This document shows positions 10,722-21,475 of a stretch of DNA of 64,000 bases, in pieces. The stretch's first letter is position 1. Each line of letters starts with the position of its first letter. The notes beneath the pieces were generated by a model. That model worked only from the letters and a program-made list of their open reading frames with translations. It did not search any database and was not told where the DNA came from. The position numbers and the translations under genes are program-made. The stretch comes from Triticum aestivum (taxonomy: Eukaryota; Streptophyta; Magnoliopsida; Poales; Poaceae). The DNA lies in the NCBI RefSeq assembly GCF_018294505.1, contig NC_057801.1, positions 432,362,741 through 432,426,740 on the forward strand, given 5' to 3'.

Positions 10722-12223
10722 CTAGGAGTAGGACGCAGAAGGGTCATCAGACGACTCTCCAAAAGACATGGAGCCATGAGGGTGGTGAGAGGAGGATTCA
10801 TCGTCGTCTTCAACATCAAACCGAGCAAACTTGGACTGGTATCTCTCAAAAGAAGTCACACGAGACTCAGAGCTGTGAGCAATATCCATCCCAGATGCAC
10901 GCATACCATCCTTAAGAGCCTTCATGCTCTCCTTCCTAGATTTGTGCTCCTCCCACTGCTTCCGATGCATATCTTGCTGTAGACAAAACATGTTCTTGAG
11001 AAGGCGCCAAATTTTGTTGCCCTTCTTTGACCCGGTGTCACTGGGCTCCCCACGATGAAGAGTGTGAGAGCGGGAACGAAACTCAAAGCGGTGGGAATCT
11101 ACAGCATGTAACTCCTCTTCCTCCTCATCCTCACCCTCATGAGCAGTTGCCTTGCCCTTCTTGACAAGCAAGTTAACACTGGAGTGTCCAGTCAGACGCC
11201 GTCCCGCAAATGCTTTAGGAGCAATCTCAGCAATCAAGGCAGTAAAATAAGGAGCATAGATAGGAACCTTTCGGTTCATTACCGCACTGTACATCTCATG
11301 CCACATAAAGTCCATCACATCAATGGGGCCCTGCTCGGAGTTGTGACAAGTGTAGTGAAGAAGGTTGATGAGGTGACCACGAATCTTGTTCTTTTCTCCC
11401 ACCTTGACCGCAAGGATCTCGGTGCATGATGTCATAGAAGGGCAGGAGATCACCAACAGATCCAACCTTTCCGGATGGAGGATACAAATCAGCCATGTGA
11501 ATAGCCTGGTAAACCCGTTTGTCGTAAATCTTGTAGCCACGGTCAACCGTAATGTCAGTATACTCATAGCCCAGAAGCCCGACCAGTACTAAGAAAGGAG
11601 CAGAACACTTCTCATCACCACTCATCCAAGTAAGATGCGTTGCATATCAGTCCCAAAATGCACCGTGGCATAGAACTGAGCCACAAGAGGCGGAGACACA
11701 TCATGTTGAAAGCGCATGAGTGGAAGGAGGTTGAGCTTCACACACATGTTTTGGATCCCCTCAAAGTAAACATAATTTGTTGGACTCTTGTCAAAGTGAG
11801 CGATGTTGATACTCTTCTGAAGGACATACTTGTTGACGAATTGAGAGAAAATCTCTTCATAGTTGCGTTGCTGGGAAAGTGTCCAAAGCTTGGAATCAGC
11901 CACATGATCACGGTCTTGATGATAGGGATTGACTTGGCGCAGAGCAATCCACTCCGGTGTAGGCATTTCCTTCATGGTGACTGGTTCAGGAGGTGGAGGT
12001 TGAACATTTAGTGCTTTGGCCTTCTTGGAAGTAGTCTTCCGCTTCTTGGAGTGAACGGGAGCAGCAGGAGGAGATGCACTATCTTAAGCCTTAGCATCTT
12101 CTTCAGGGTGGCAGTCAAACATGTTCTCACGCCCCAAAACAACCATTGTTGTCTTCTTGACCCTAGATTTGGATTTCCGTTCATACACCTTAGATGAGTG
12201 AGCACGCGAACCAGATCCTCCTG
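10722..12223 (-). pseudogene. C extra 3' ORF (post-pol), frameshifted
   Basis: A sense-strand frame between pol and the PPT. The N terminus is basic (SKSRVKK, KKRKTTSKKAK). The middle is a globular segment with LVAQFYATVHFG and APFLVLVGLLGYEYTD. The C-terminal part runs HLINLLHYTCHNSEQ, then acidic EGEDEEEEEL and Ser/Asp-rich. From memory the FYATV / LLGY pattern resembles the plant transposon protein domain seen in 3' ORFs of SIRE-like Copia elements; a profile search would decide. Breaks: TAA at 12084-12086, a shift near 11625 and a shift back near 11420-11560. The intact fragments are 11622-11975 and 10722 to about 11430. No signal peptide or clear membrane segment, so an envelope role is not supported. 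The start here is the candidate splice-acceptor exon edge. Confidence 0.65.
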
Positions 12224-12249
12224 CTGACAAAGAGAGATAGAGAGAATAG
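12224..12249 (-). promoter_or_regulatory. candidate splice acceptor for the C 3' ORF
   Basis: On the sense (minus) strand, CTATTCTCTCTATCTCTC then TTTGTCAG forms a long pyrimidine tract ending in CAG. It lies directly before the basic N terminus of the 3' ORF and far downstream of pol. It could create a spliced subgenomic mRNA. Sequence-only inference; no donor was identified. Confidence 0.4.
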
Positions 12250-12488
12250 CATGGCGACAGAATAAGTGCAGAAGCCTAAAAAAATCAAAGAATCTCACTG
12301 GTCGACGAAATTTGACAGAACTCTTCTTAGGCCGGAAGTTCCGGGGAGCCCAGAAGTTCTGGCCAACGGAAGTACCGGCCCTATCCCGAACATGGAAACC
12401 CTAGCGAGGCCGGGAGGTCCGGCCTGCCCAGAAGTTCCGGGCACCAGCATAGTCGCAGGGCTCCTTCCGAAGCTAAGCAGGGGATAGA
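12242..12488 (-). repeat. C post-pol spacer, part 1, with GGAAGTTCC motifs
   Basis: Non-coding. Contains ccggaagttccgg at about 12333, agaagttctgg, acggaagtaccgg, cgggaggtccgg and agaagttccggg: the same motif family as the LTR array, here outside the LTR. Confidence 0.7.
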
Positions 12489-12493
12489 CATAG
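12489..12493. other. J target-site duplication, left
   Basis: catag, repeated at 16545-16549 on the other side of solo LTR J. Confidence 0.9.
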
Positions 12494-15400
12494 TGTCAGG
12501 ACCCCGACTCAAAGTCACATCGATCTAGCTTGTAACACCTCATATCACTTTGCGGCCTCACGCACGGTATCCCCACGGGTGTTGCCTTACCTTTTCCCGG
12601 GACCGTTTGCGCCTTTTGGCTCACGTATATGATAGTGTCGCTAGCATCCATATGATAAGGAGCCCGGGCTGACATGACTAGTTGTAAACCCAAAGTGGCG
12701 CAGACTTACAGGGACAGGCATCCATGACCCAGCTTCGAACGTGTCGGTCATCAGCATGTGGGTCCGGGCTGTAGCACTGGGCTAGCAGGACTCCGGTAAA
12801 CCGGGCTGTAGCGGGCTAACAGGACTCCGGTACTCAATGCGTGACATTTCCCCGAAGGGACAGACACAGGAACGAAGAAGGACACATGTCGGCCAGCCTA
12901 AGTGTTTCAGAGCAGTAGCAAGCTACCATGGCTCAGCGGTAACACTAGGAGACATTTCCCGGTAAGAGAGGCTACCAAAGATAAACAACTAGATAGTCAG
13001 ATCCCACACATACCAAGCATTTAAATATCATACACACAATATGCTCGATATGTGCAAATACAACATGGCATCACAACATGACTCTATGACACAAGTACTT
13101 TATTTAAGGCTCAGAGAGCCATACATAACATACACATAGGTACGGGTCACATGACCCAGCATTCAAGTCATACAGTCATACAAACCAGCAGCGGAAGTAA
13201 CTTGTCTGAGTACAGACAACTAGCAAAATAAAAGAGGCTTGGAAAGCCTAGCTATACTACGTGGTTCTTCACAAGCTCAGGATCACCACCTGGGCCTTAG
13301 CCTACTCATTGATGTCAACGTCTACGTAGAACCCATCAGAAGGGGTTGCAGCGTCTTCTGTAAAAATGTAAATTATAGCAACATGAGTACAAAGGTACTC
13401 AGCAAGACTTACATCAGGTCCTACATACATGCACATTATCAAGAAGGGTTGGTGGAGTTATTGCAGCAAGCCAGCTTTGACTCTTGGCTAGGCTATCCTA
13501 CGAGACTCCAACTTGAAATGGTTTTGCGCACACGAGTCCACTACTCACCACTTCAATACACCACCGAGGATCCACCTCTGTCTTCCTACGGAAGAGCCAT
13601 CCTCGGCACTCACACTTATCTTGAGGCTTTTAGTAGTTTCCATTTACTTGTCTATGAACTGTATAGGCAACCAAGTAGTCTTTTACCGCGGACGCGGCTA
13701 TTCGAATAGATCATGATAACCCTGCAGGGGTGTACTTCTTCATACATGTTTCCACCACTTAGCGTCTGCACACGACATGTGCTCGGCAGACTTCAAGCGA
13801 AAGCCGACGTGGGTGTAGACCACGACCTACCTAAACACCTAAGTCTCTAGTCCAGGTTTATCGCCTATCCAGGTTCCATCCGCAGGGAGTCCGGCCGAGG
13901 TTTCCCATACGGCCCCGAACGATGTGAACAGGGTTCCCGAGATACCTAACGGGTATTCGGTACACCGTGCCACGTACCTACCGCATCACAGCCCACCCCT
14001 ACGGTCAGCGCTGTCCACGGCCTCCAGTAGGCTACAAACACCAGAAACTACTTGCAACTCCTGGACAGAGAACTAGGGTGGATAAGCAGTCGAGCGGGGT
14101 CATATTTCAGGGCCCAATGCATGGTAGTAGCTGTATCTTAAATCACACATACAGATCTCAGTGCTTAAGGTCGGTTTCAATGAAACAACCCACCATGTAC
14201 TCCTACATGGCCTCTCATCGATACCTTTACCAAATCGTGTTTACCACACCATTCTCATTACCGACATAACCATTTCACTCTAGCCCATCACCCAGATGAA
14301 CCAGACCTGACACGACTCTAAGCATAGCAGGCATAGCAAGGTAGGAACAACACATACATATGGCTCAATCAACTCCTACACATGCTAGTGGGTTTCATCT
14401 AGTTACTGTGGCAATGACAGGTCATGCAGAGGAAATGGGTTCAACTACCGTAGCACACAGCAGTTTGAAACGCGTTGTCTTAATGCAATAAAAGAGAGCA
14501 GGAGCGAGAACATGGGATTGTATCGATATGATCAAATGGTTGGTTGCTTGCCTGATGATTCGATGCACTGATACGGTTCTTCGTTAGGGTAATCACGGTA
14601 CTCCTCAGAGGCAGAACCTGCCGCAAAGAACACCGATACACAACCATCACCAAACAATGTGCAACAATATGATGCATGCATGAAACATGGCAATATGAGT
14701 GAGTTGGGCTAATGCAACTAGGACCAGAAGGGTTTGAACCAATTTGAATCAAAGATTCAAATTTTAGACCCAAACATGGCCCTTTAAAGTGTTTTTCCTT
14801 GTTCTGCATTAAACATCAGGTTAACTTGTTTAATCATGCATGAAAATAGTACAGATTGATAGATTGGATTTTTCTGATCATTTTTCATATATAATTTGTC
14901 TGATTTGGAGTTACAGAATAAAAGTTATGAATTTTTTAAAGTTTAAACTATATTCTGGAATTTCCTATATTAGATTAAATCCAGAAAATCAATTATTGTG
15001 TCAGCCTGACATCAGTGTGACGTCAGCAGGTCAACGGGACACGTCTGGGTCAAACCTGACAGTGGGTCCCGCGTGTCAGTGTGATTAATTAAACTAAAAT
15101 TAATTTAAACTAATCCTAATTAGTTAACAGGGCTGGGCCCCACCTGTCATTGACTCAGGGGAGTCAACCAGGGCCCACCCGTGGTCAAACCCGGGTCGGC
15201 TGCACCGGCGTTTAGCCGCCAGCGAGCCCGACGCGGCGGTGGAAGTGATTTTTGCCGTTCCGGCAACCAAACGAGCCGCGGAGGCCACCGGAGAGGAGCT
15301 GAGGTCGAGCCGCAGCTCTTGGTGGAGTCCGTTGGGGTCGGGGTGGCCGGAGTTGGCGCCGGCGACGACTTTGGCGGCCACCGGAGTTCGGCCAAAGTCG

Positions 15401-16544
15401 GACTTGTCGCTAGGGGGATCGGTGAGGTGCGGGGAGTAGCTAGTTAGGTGCTACATGACGCGGTGAGCATGATGGACACCGTGGAGTGGCCGGAGGATGA
15501 CCGGGAGCACGTCGGCGACGAGCTCCATGGCGGTGGGTGTGGTTGAGCTCCGGGAGGTCGCTACACGGCTCGGGAGCAAGAACGGAAGGGAGGGGAAGAT
15601 GGCTAAGCTCACAGTGAGTGCGATGAAGCCCTTGGTGCGGCCGGGGATGGACCGGAGCGACGACGGCGTTGAAGGGGATATCTGGCGACGGCGGACTCGG
15701 GCGAGGTCGGTGCGGTGGACTCGGGCGTTGCGAGCGCTCGGGGCTCGGCTTGCTCGATGAAGTGGACAGCGGCGGAGCTCCTGGACACGAGGAGAGGACG
15801 CACGGGCGGCGGGGAGCGCGGCTACGACGCAGGCACGGCGGCGGTAGCGTCGGCCATGGCTGGGGCGCGTGAGGGGGAGGAGCTGGAGAGGAGAGGGGGT
15901 GTCTGGGGGGTTCGGGGGAGAGAGGGGGAGCGATCCACGACGTCACCCGGCGAGTGGAGCGGCGAGGCGGCGAGCAGGTGCGTGGCGCGCGCTGCGGTCG
16001 CCGTCGGGCACCTGCCTGCCTGCCTGGCCGGCAAGCAGCTAGCTGGAGCGGTGCTGGGCTGGGCCGGCAGGTGGGCCGGGTGCTGGGCGCCAGGTAAGTT
16101 TTGCTATTTTCTTTCTGTTTTCTGTATTTTTAATACTTCTGCAACTTTGTTGAATTATTAAAAATACTTAGGCAACTCCTAAAATCACCAAACTACTCCT
16201 GGTCCATAGTTGGATTATTTCCAACATGAAACATTTTAGTTTGGAGATATTTGAGCATCTGAATATTTTATATAATTTTAAATGCCCAAATTCAAATATT
16301 TATGATTTAATTCACAAACCCTAAGATGGCCTAGGAAAATGTGCATCACTTTTGGCAGAGATTCTGAACCAAGACAAAAATGGTGGGCATTTTAGAAGGG
16401 CATTTCAGGTTCATTGAAAAAGTTTTTAGTAAACCCTAATTGATTTCAGAGGGGACTGGGGATTCTGTCATCCCCATTTCAGGTTTCTGATGCAAAAATA
16501 AACATGATGCAACACTCTAATGCATGACTAGCTAGGGTGTGACA
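12494..16544 (-). mobile_element. Solo LTR J (Ty3/gypsy-type, 4.05 kb)
   Basis: TGTCAGGACCCC...GGTGTGACA ends with a TGTCA inverted terminus and a perfect catag duplication. No internal gag-pol, PBS or PPT, so it is a solo LTR left by LTR-LTR recombination. The organisation parallels the L LTR, hence the minus orientation: an AT-rich start (16544-16100), a GC-rich block with CpGs at about 15150-16080, then moderately GC sequence. A small repeat of gactccggta / gggctgtagc lies at 12760-12836. Predicted frames in the GC block are Pro/Ser- or Gly/Arg-rich and judged spurious. Confidence 0.9.
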
Positions 16545-16549
16545 CATAG

Positions 16550-17527
16550 ATTGACCAACGAGGAGTGAAAGGCATGGAGTGCTGCAGATCTAGAGTGGAT
16601 GCAGGACTCGAGATGTGAAGTTTGTATGTATTCTAGAACCATAACCCTAGCCTACAATCCCTAGGAATCTAGAGAGAGCAGAGAGAAGCTTAGGTTACCT
16701 TCCTCCATGGAGATGGTGGAGAGGATAGATCCCCTCCAAGCACGATGAAGGGGAAGAAGGAGCCGGAGGTTTCGGGGGCCGGCAGCTCACCCCGGAAGTC
16801 GTCGAAGGGTGAGGGGCGTTGCAGGGAAGGAGAGCAGTGGAACAAAGGAGAAATGGGAAAAGACCCCTTTGGTAGCCCCTGCCCTTAATAAGTGCCCCAC
16901 GACCCGCGACGCCCGGAAGTTCTGGGCAAGGCCGGAAGTTCCTGCGACCGGAAGTTCCGGGCACATCCCGGAAGTTATGGGATATCCAGAGAGATTACAA
17001 CCTCTCTGAACTCCTGAGAACTAGAGGGATGAAGTCCGAAAGCTCCCAAGACCACCACACACCACATCAACATTTGTATGGTTATGAGTTGAAGGTTGTG
17101 TACTAGACAAATATCAGATGGCTTTGAGATGAGAGAGGCTTGGGTAGAACCTAAGCTAGGGGCAAAGCACAAGAGCAACAACGAGAACACTCAAATAGAG
17201 AACAAAAAGAACACCGGACAAACACACAGAAAACAAAAGTAAGAAGAAGAGAATAAGTCCAGCCTCTCTATGAGAGGGCGGTGGACGAGTCCACCATGTT
17301 TGAGTATACGTGACTTGGTATTGCGAAGATTTTACCCTTGAGCCCAACATCACAACTCCATCATTTAAAGTACTAAGTCACAAAGTAATAAGATAGTAAC
17401 TTTGAGAGTGTTTGGTTTATTTAAGCATCATATAGGGTGAGATAACTCATGAGTTGAATGTCTCCCCCTAAATACATGCCTACATCTAGACAAGACATGA
17501 AGTAAGTGCATGGATGAGTACTAGATT
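16550..17527 (-). repeat. C post-pol spacer, part 2
   Basis: Non-coding DNA between the pol stop (17528) and the J insertion. It carries more GGAAGTTCC-type motifs at 16911-16978 (cccggaagttctggg, gccggaagttcctg, accggaagttccggg, cccggaagttatggg). No gene seen. Confidence 0.65.
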
Positions 17528-19108
17528 TCACATAATGTAGTCAAGCTCCAAGATACCGAGTTCACGCCTAAGTCGACAAAACCTTGCTTCGTCCAATGGT
17601 TTGGTGAAAATATCTGCTAGTTGCAAATCTGTACAAATATGATCAATGTGAATATCACCCTTTTCAACATGATCTCTCAAGAAGTGATACCCAATATCAA
17701 TGTGCTTGGTACGGGTATGATCCTTGGGGTTCTCAGCAATATTGATGGCACTTTCATTATCACATAGAAGAGGCACGTGTCTATAGGTGATACCGTAATC
17801 CTTCAAAGTTTGCCTCATCCATAGTAATTGAGTTGCACAACTGGCGGTTGCAATGTATTCAGCTTCTGTGGTAGAGAGGGCAATACAATTTTGTTTCTTC
17901 GAGGACCAACTTACCAAGGAGCGTCCAAGAAACTGACATGCACCTGAGGTGGACTTACGATCCACTTTGTCTCCATCCCAATCCGCATCCTTGTACCCAA
18001 TGAGATCAAACTTAGCATCCTTGGGGTACCATAGACCCAACTTTGGGGTGTGAACAAGGTATCTAAGAATATGCTTAACCGCCTTATGATGACTTTCCCT
18101 AGGGGAAGCTTGAAATCTAGCACACATGCATACACTAAACATGATGTCTGGTCTAGGTGCACAAAGATAAAGCAATGAACCAATCATAGATCGGTATTTA
18201 GATGGGTTGAAAGGGATATCGTTTGTGTCTTCAGTGAGTGTAATTTTAGTTGGCATGGGTGTCTTACATGGACTAGCATTGGACATACCAAACTTCTCTA
18301 GGATATCCTTGAGGTATTTTGCTTGAGACAAGAAAATTCCTTCTTGAAATTGTTGAATTTGAAATCCGAGGAAGAACTTCAAATCCGCATTGAGTGACAT
18401 TTCAAAATTCTTGGTCATTGAAGCCGCAAACTTCTTGCATAAATGAATGTTAGGAGAACCAAAAATGATATCATCTACATAGATTTGGCATAAGATCAAA
18501 TCACCCTTATCCCTCTTAGTAAAAAGAGTGGGATCGATCACCCCTCTCACAAAACCATCATCGAGTAGAAACTTCTTTAAATGATCATACCAAGCACGAG
18601 GTGCTTGTTTGAGGCCATACAAAGCCTTATGAAGTTTGTACACATAGTCTTTGTGATCGGGATCAATGAACCTAGGTGGTTGTGACGCATATACTTCTTC
18701 TTGTAGAGGACCGTTAAGGAAAGCACTCTTCACATCCATTTGATGTAATGTAAAGCCATTGAAAGTGGCATAAGCAAGTAAGATGCGAATGGATTCAAGA
18801 CGGGCAACGGGGGCAAAGGTCTCACCAAAGTCCAAACCTTCAACTTGTGAGTACCCATGTGCCACTAACCTTGCTTTGTTGCGGATGATTACACCATTCT
18901 CATCTTGTTTGTTCTTGAAAATCCATTTTGTTCCAATGACGTTGTGCTTGGTAGGTGGCCTCTTGACTAATGAGCACACTTGGTTGCATTCAAAACTGTT
19001 CAACTCTTCTTGCATAGCAACGAGCCAATCGTTGTCCATTAATGCATCTTGTACCTTGAGGGGCTCAACACTAGACACAAACGAGAAGTGAGCACAAAAG
19101 TTTGTCAA
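17528..19108 (-). CDS. pol: C reverse transcriptase-RNase H (Copia type)
   Basis: 526 codons without a break. The RT domain (about residues 30-270) shows [30 protein letters not shown], the [13 protein letters not shown] catalytic Asp region, [13 protein letters not shown] and the YVDD active site ([11 protein letters not shown]). The RNase H domain follows: [19 protein letters not shown], the [22 protein letters not shown] catalytic Glu region, and LLCDNESA. It ends [13 protein letters not shown]...LELDYIM, the usual Copia C terminus. It copies element RNA into DNA and removes the RNA strand inside the particle. This is the best preserved part of C, in the same frame as the integrase and gag segments. 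Confidence 0.95.
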   Translation of the reverse strand: MTNFCAHFSFVSSVEPLKVQDALMDNDWLVAMQEELNSFECNQVCSLVKRPPTKHNVIGTKWIFKNKQDENGVIIRNKARLVAHGYSQVEGLDFGETFAPVARLESIRILLAYATFNGFTLHQMDVKSAFLNGPLQEEVYASQPPRFIDPDHKDYVYKLHKALYGLKQAPRAWYDHLKKFLLDDGFVRGVIDPTLFTKRDKGDLILCQIYVDDIIFGSPNIHLCKKFAASMTKNFEMSLNADLKFFLGFQIQQFQEGIFLSQAKYLKDILEKFGMSNASPCKTPMPTKITLTEDTNDIPFNPSKYRSMIGSLLYLCAPRPDIMFSVCMCARFQASPRESHHKAVKHILRYLVHTPKLGLWYPKDAKFDLIGYKDADWDGDKVDRKSTSGACQFLGRSLVSWSSKKQNCIALSTTEAEYIATASCATQLLWMRQTLKDYGITYRHVPLLCDNESAINIAENPKDHTRTKHIDIGYHFLRDHVEKGDIHIDHICTDLQLADIFTKPLDEARFCRLRRELGILELDYIM

Positions 19109-19129
19109 ATGTTTACGAGTGACTCTACC

Positions 19130-19627
19130 TTACGATATGCCGGTGAGAATTTTTTCAACATCAACACGACCGGCCACTCGAGGCATGATGGAGGTAAGGG
19201 TTTCACGAGGTTCAACTTCATGTCCATCATCCACATCTTCAACATATGGATCATTAATGTGTGGTGGAAGATCCTCTTGTTCATATTGCATTTGTTGAGG
19301 TTCATCATCAATGATTTGGCTTTCTTGTTCTTGCCCTTGATGATGATCTTGTTCTTGAAGATTATCATGAAGAGGAACTTGATCATCTTTTTGTACTTGG
19401 ACTAAGGGCATCGGTTGAATAATAGGAGTTTGTGGTGGTATGGGTGTTGAAGGAGTTTGATGATGTGTGAAACCTCCATCTTGTTCTTCATCATCATGAG
19501 GTTCTTGTTCCATTGGAAGAAGAGCACCAACTCCCATAGTCAAAATATCTTGAGAGGAATCTTCTTCACCTGCATCACTTAGATCAACTTGCTCCCCATG
19601 GGAGCCATTAAATTCATCAAACACCAC
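19130..19627 (-). pseudogene. C integrase-RT linker
   Basis: In frame with the flanking integrase and RT but bounded by stops: TAA at 19130-19132 and, upstream, TAG at 19664-19666. It starts VFDEFNGS, a common integrase C-terminal phrase in Copia elements, then becomes a Gln/Asp/Glu/Pro-rich, probably disordered spacer (HHQGQEQESQ, PPHINDPYVED). It ends with PRVAGRVDVE before the RT. No enzymatic motif. Confidence 0.8.
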
Positions 19628-19663
19628 GTCACAAGTTTCTACAACACATCCATTGTATTTCTT

Positions 19664-20443
19664 CTAGACTCTATAGGCGTGAGAGTTTGATCCATAGCCA
19701 ACAAATATGCCCTCAATCATTTTGGATTGGAATTTTCCTAACCATTCTCTTTTGTTGAGGATGAAACATTTGCACCCAAATACACGAAAGTACTTGACAT
19801 TTGGCTTGTTCCCAGTTAGGAGCTCATATGGAGTCTTCTCCAATATAGTGCGAAGGAAGAGCCGGTTTGATGCATGGCATGCAGTGTTGGCAGCTTCGGC
19901 CCAAAAACTATGTGTTGACTTGTATTCATCCAACATGGACCTTGCCATCTCTACAAGTGTACGGTTCTTCCTTTCGGCTACACCATTTTGCTGAGGAGTG
20001 TATGGAGCTGAATATTGATGCTCAATCCCTTCATCACTAAGGAATTCTTCCAAGGTATAGTTCTTGAACTCAGAGCCATTGTCACTTCTTATTGCCAAGA
20101 TTTCTTTGTCAAACTTGCGTTGTGCTTGCTTGGCAAAATCAATGAAGGTGATCTTCGTCTCGTCCTTGGACTTGAGGAAGAACACCCATGTGTATCTTGA
20201 GTAATCATCAACAATGACAAGTCCATAGTTTTTCCCACCAGGACTATCCCATGAAGGAGGCCCAAAAAGATCCACATGAAGGAGCCCCAGGGGCCTTGAA
20301 GTAGATACTATGTTCTTGGGTGGGTGCTTTGATTGATGTTGCTTCCCGGCTATGCATGCACTACACACACGATCTTTCTCAAAAGAGACATTGGTTAGTC
20401 CAAGGATTTGATTCCCCTTTAAGAGATCTTGAAGATTTCTCAT
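19664..20443 (-). pseudogene. int: C integrase
   Basis: Inserts the DNA copy into the genome. Visible are the end of the zinc-binding region (CSACIAGKQHQSKHP), the catalytic core Asp (LLHVDLFGP), the second Asp (LAIRSDNGSEFKN) and the Glu (YTPQQNGVAERKNRTLVEMARSML), followed by the usual RVFGCKCFILNKRE and the EGIFVGYGSNSHAYRV tail. It is cut by TAG at 19664-19666 just after the tail. The His pair of the zinc finger would lie upstream of the listed start, toward 20590. Confidence 0.93.
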
Positions 20444-20592
20444 GCCGACATGGGCTAGCCGGTGATGCTATAGCCACCCCTTGTCAGCCTTGGCCATTAG
20501 ACAAGTTGCATGGAATGTGCTCTCTTTCGAGAAATCAACCATGTAAAGGTTGACATCCAACTCTCCAACGAAGGTGTATCTCTCTTAAATAC

Positions 20593-20886
20593 TTACACAT
20601 CCGTTAGCCCAAAGAGTGTGTCATAACCAACAGAAGCCAATTGGCGAACAGAAAGCAAATGATATTTAAGGGATTCGACAAGAATGACATTTGCAAGAGA
20701 CATGTCATTTGTGATAGCCACCTTGCCCAACCCGAGTACTTGTCCTTTTGAACCTCCACCAAACATAATGCTCATGAATGGTTGAATAGCTTCCATGAAA
20801 TCATAGAGCAATTTGCTATCTCCGGTCATATGATTGGTACAACCACTATCAATCACCCATTTTACTCCACCAGAGAAAGCAACCTA
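20593..20886 (-). pseudogene. pr: C aspartic protease, shifted frame
   Basis: Active-site DSGCTNHMTGD, then GGGSKGQVLGLGKV (flap region) and LKYHLLSVRQLASVGYD, the standard Copia protease layout. It reads in a different frame from gag and integrase, so a frameshift lies on each side (about 20890-20990 and 20445-20593). Normally it processes Gag-Pol in the particle. Confidence 0.9.
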
Positions 20887-20989
20887 CACACAATTATGAC
20901 TTGGTTAGAGGCACCCATTTTGCAATGGGACCTCTCACGTTAGTCACAAGGGTCTTTAGGACCCAACTAGCGTAGAACCGGAATGCATT

Positions 20990-21295
20990 TCAAGGACCAA
21001 CAAATTTTGCATAAACTTCTCCATCCTTAGTTTTACAAAGTACATAGGATGGAGGCATGAACTCTTTTGGCTTGTTGAGAGTGGGCATGCCCCTTGTGGC
21101 CTTCCCACTAACAACCTTACCTTTCTCCTTGTGCCCTTCTCGCACAAATGTTTCCTTTAGAGGGGTTGTACACTTTTGAGAGGACGTCTTCTTCTTGCTT
21201 GTGCTTGGGTCAAACCTGAGTCCCTCTTTGGCTAACACCTCATTGTGTTGGCTGAATATCTCATTAAGGTTCCTTTTCCCTTGAGCACATGTCAT
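20990..21295 (-). pseudogene. C gag C-terminal / protease-linker fragment
   Basis: Same frame as gag, separated from it by the TGA at 21476-21478. Lys-rich (STSKKKTSSQKC, GHKEKGKVVSGKATRG) and ending PPSYVLCKTKDGEVYAKFVGP, a linker phrase that precedes the protease in this kind of Copia element. No catalytic motif. Confidence 0.75.
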
Positions 21296-21475
21296 GAGAC
21301 CTTTCTCGATTTGAGCCTTGAGAAAGCGATTTTCCTCAAGAATAGATGCTAGATCACTACTAGAGTTAGTAGTACAAGCATCAACATTGATAATAGGAGA
21401 AGAGTAAGCCTTGGCTAGAGTTTCAAGATAAGTAAGTTTGAGTGTCTCAAAACTCTTTGTAAGAAGGGTGAGCTC

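Noticed and set aside
11139..12011. Plus-strand frames of 96-123 codons
   Set aside because: Antisense to the C 3' ORF.
15124..16161. Pro/Ser-rich and Gly/Arg-rich frames on both strands
   Set aside because: GC-rich block of solo LTR J; no motif, overlapping in many frames, as expected from composition.
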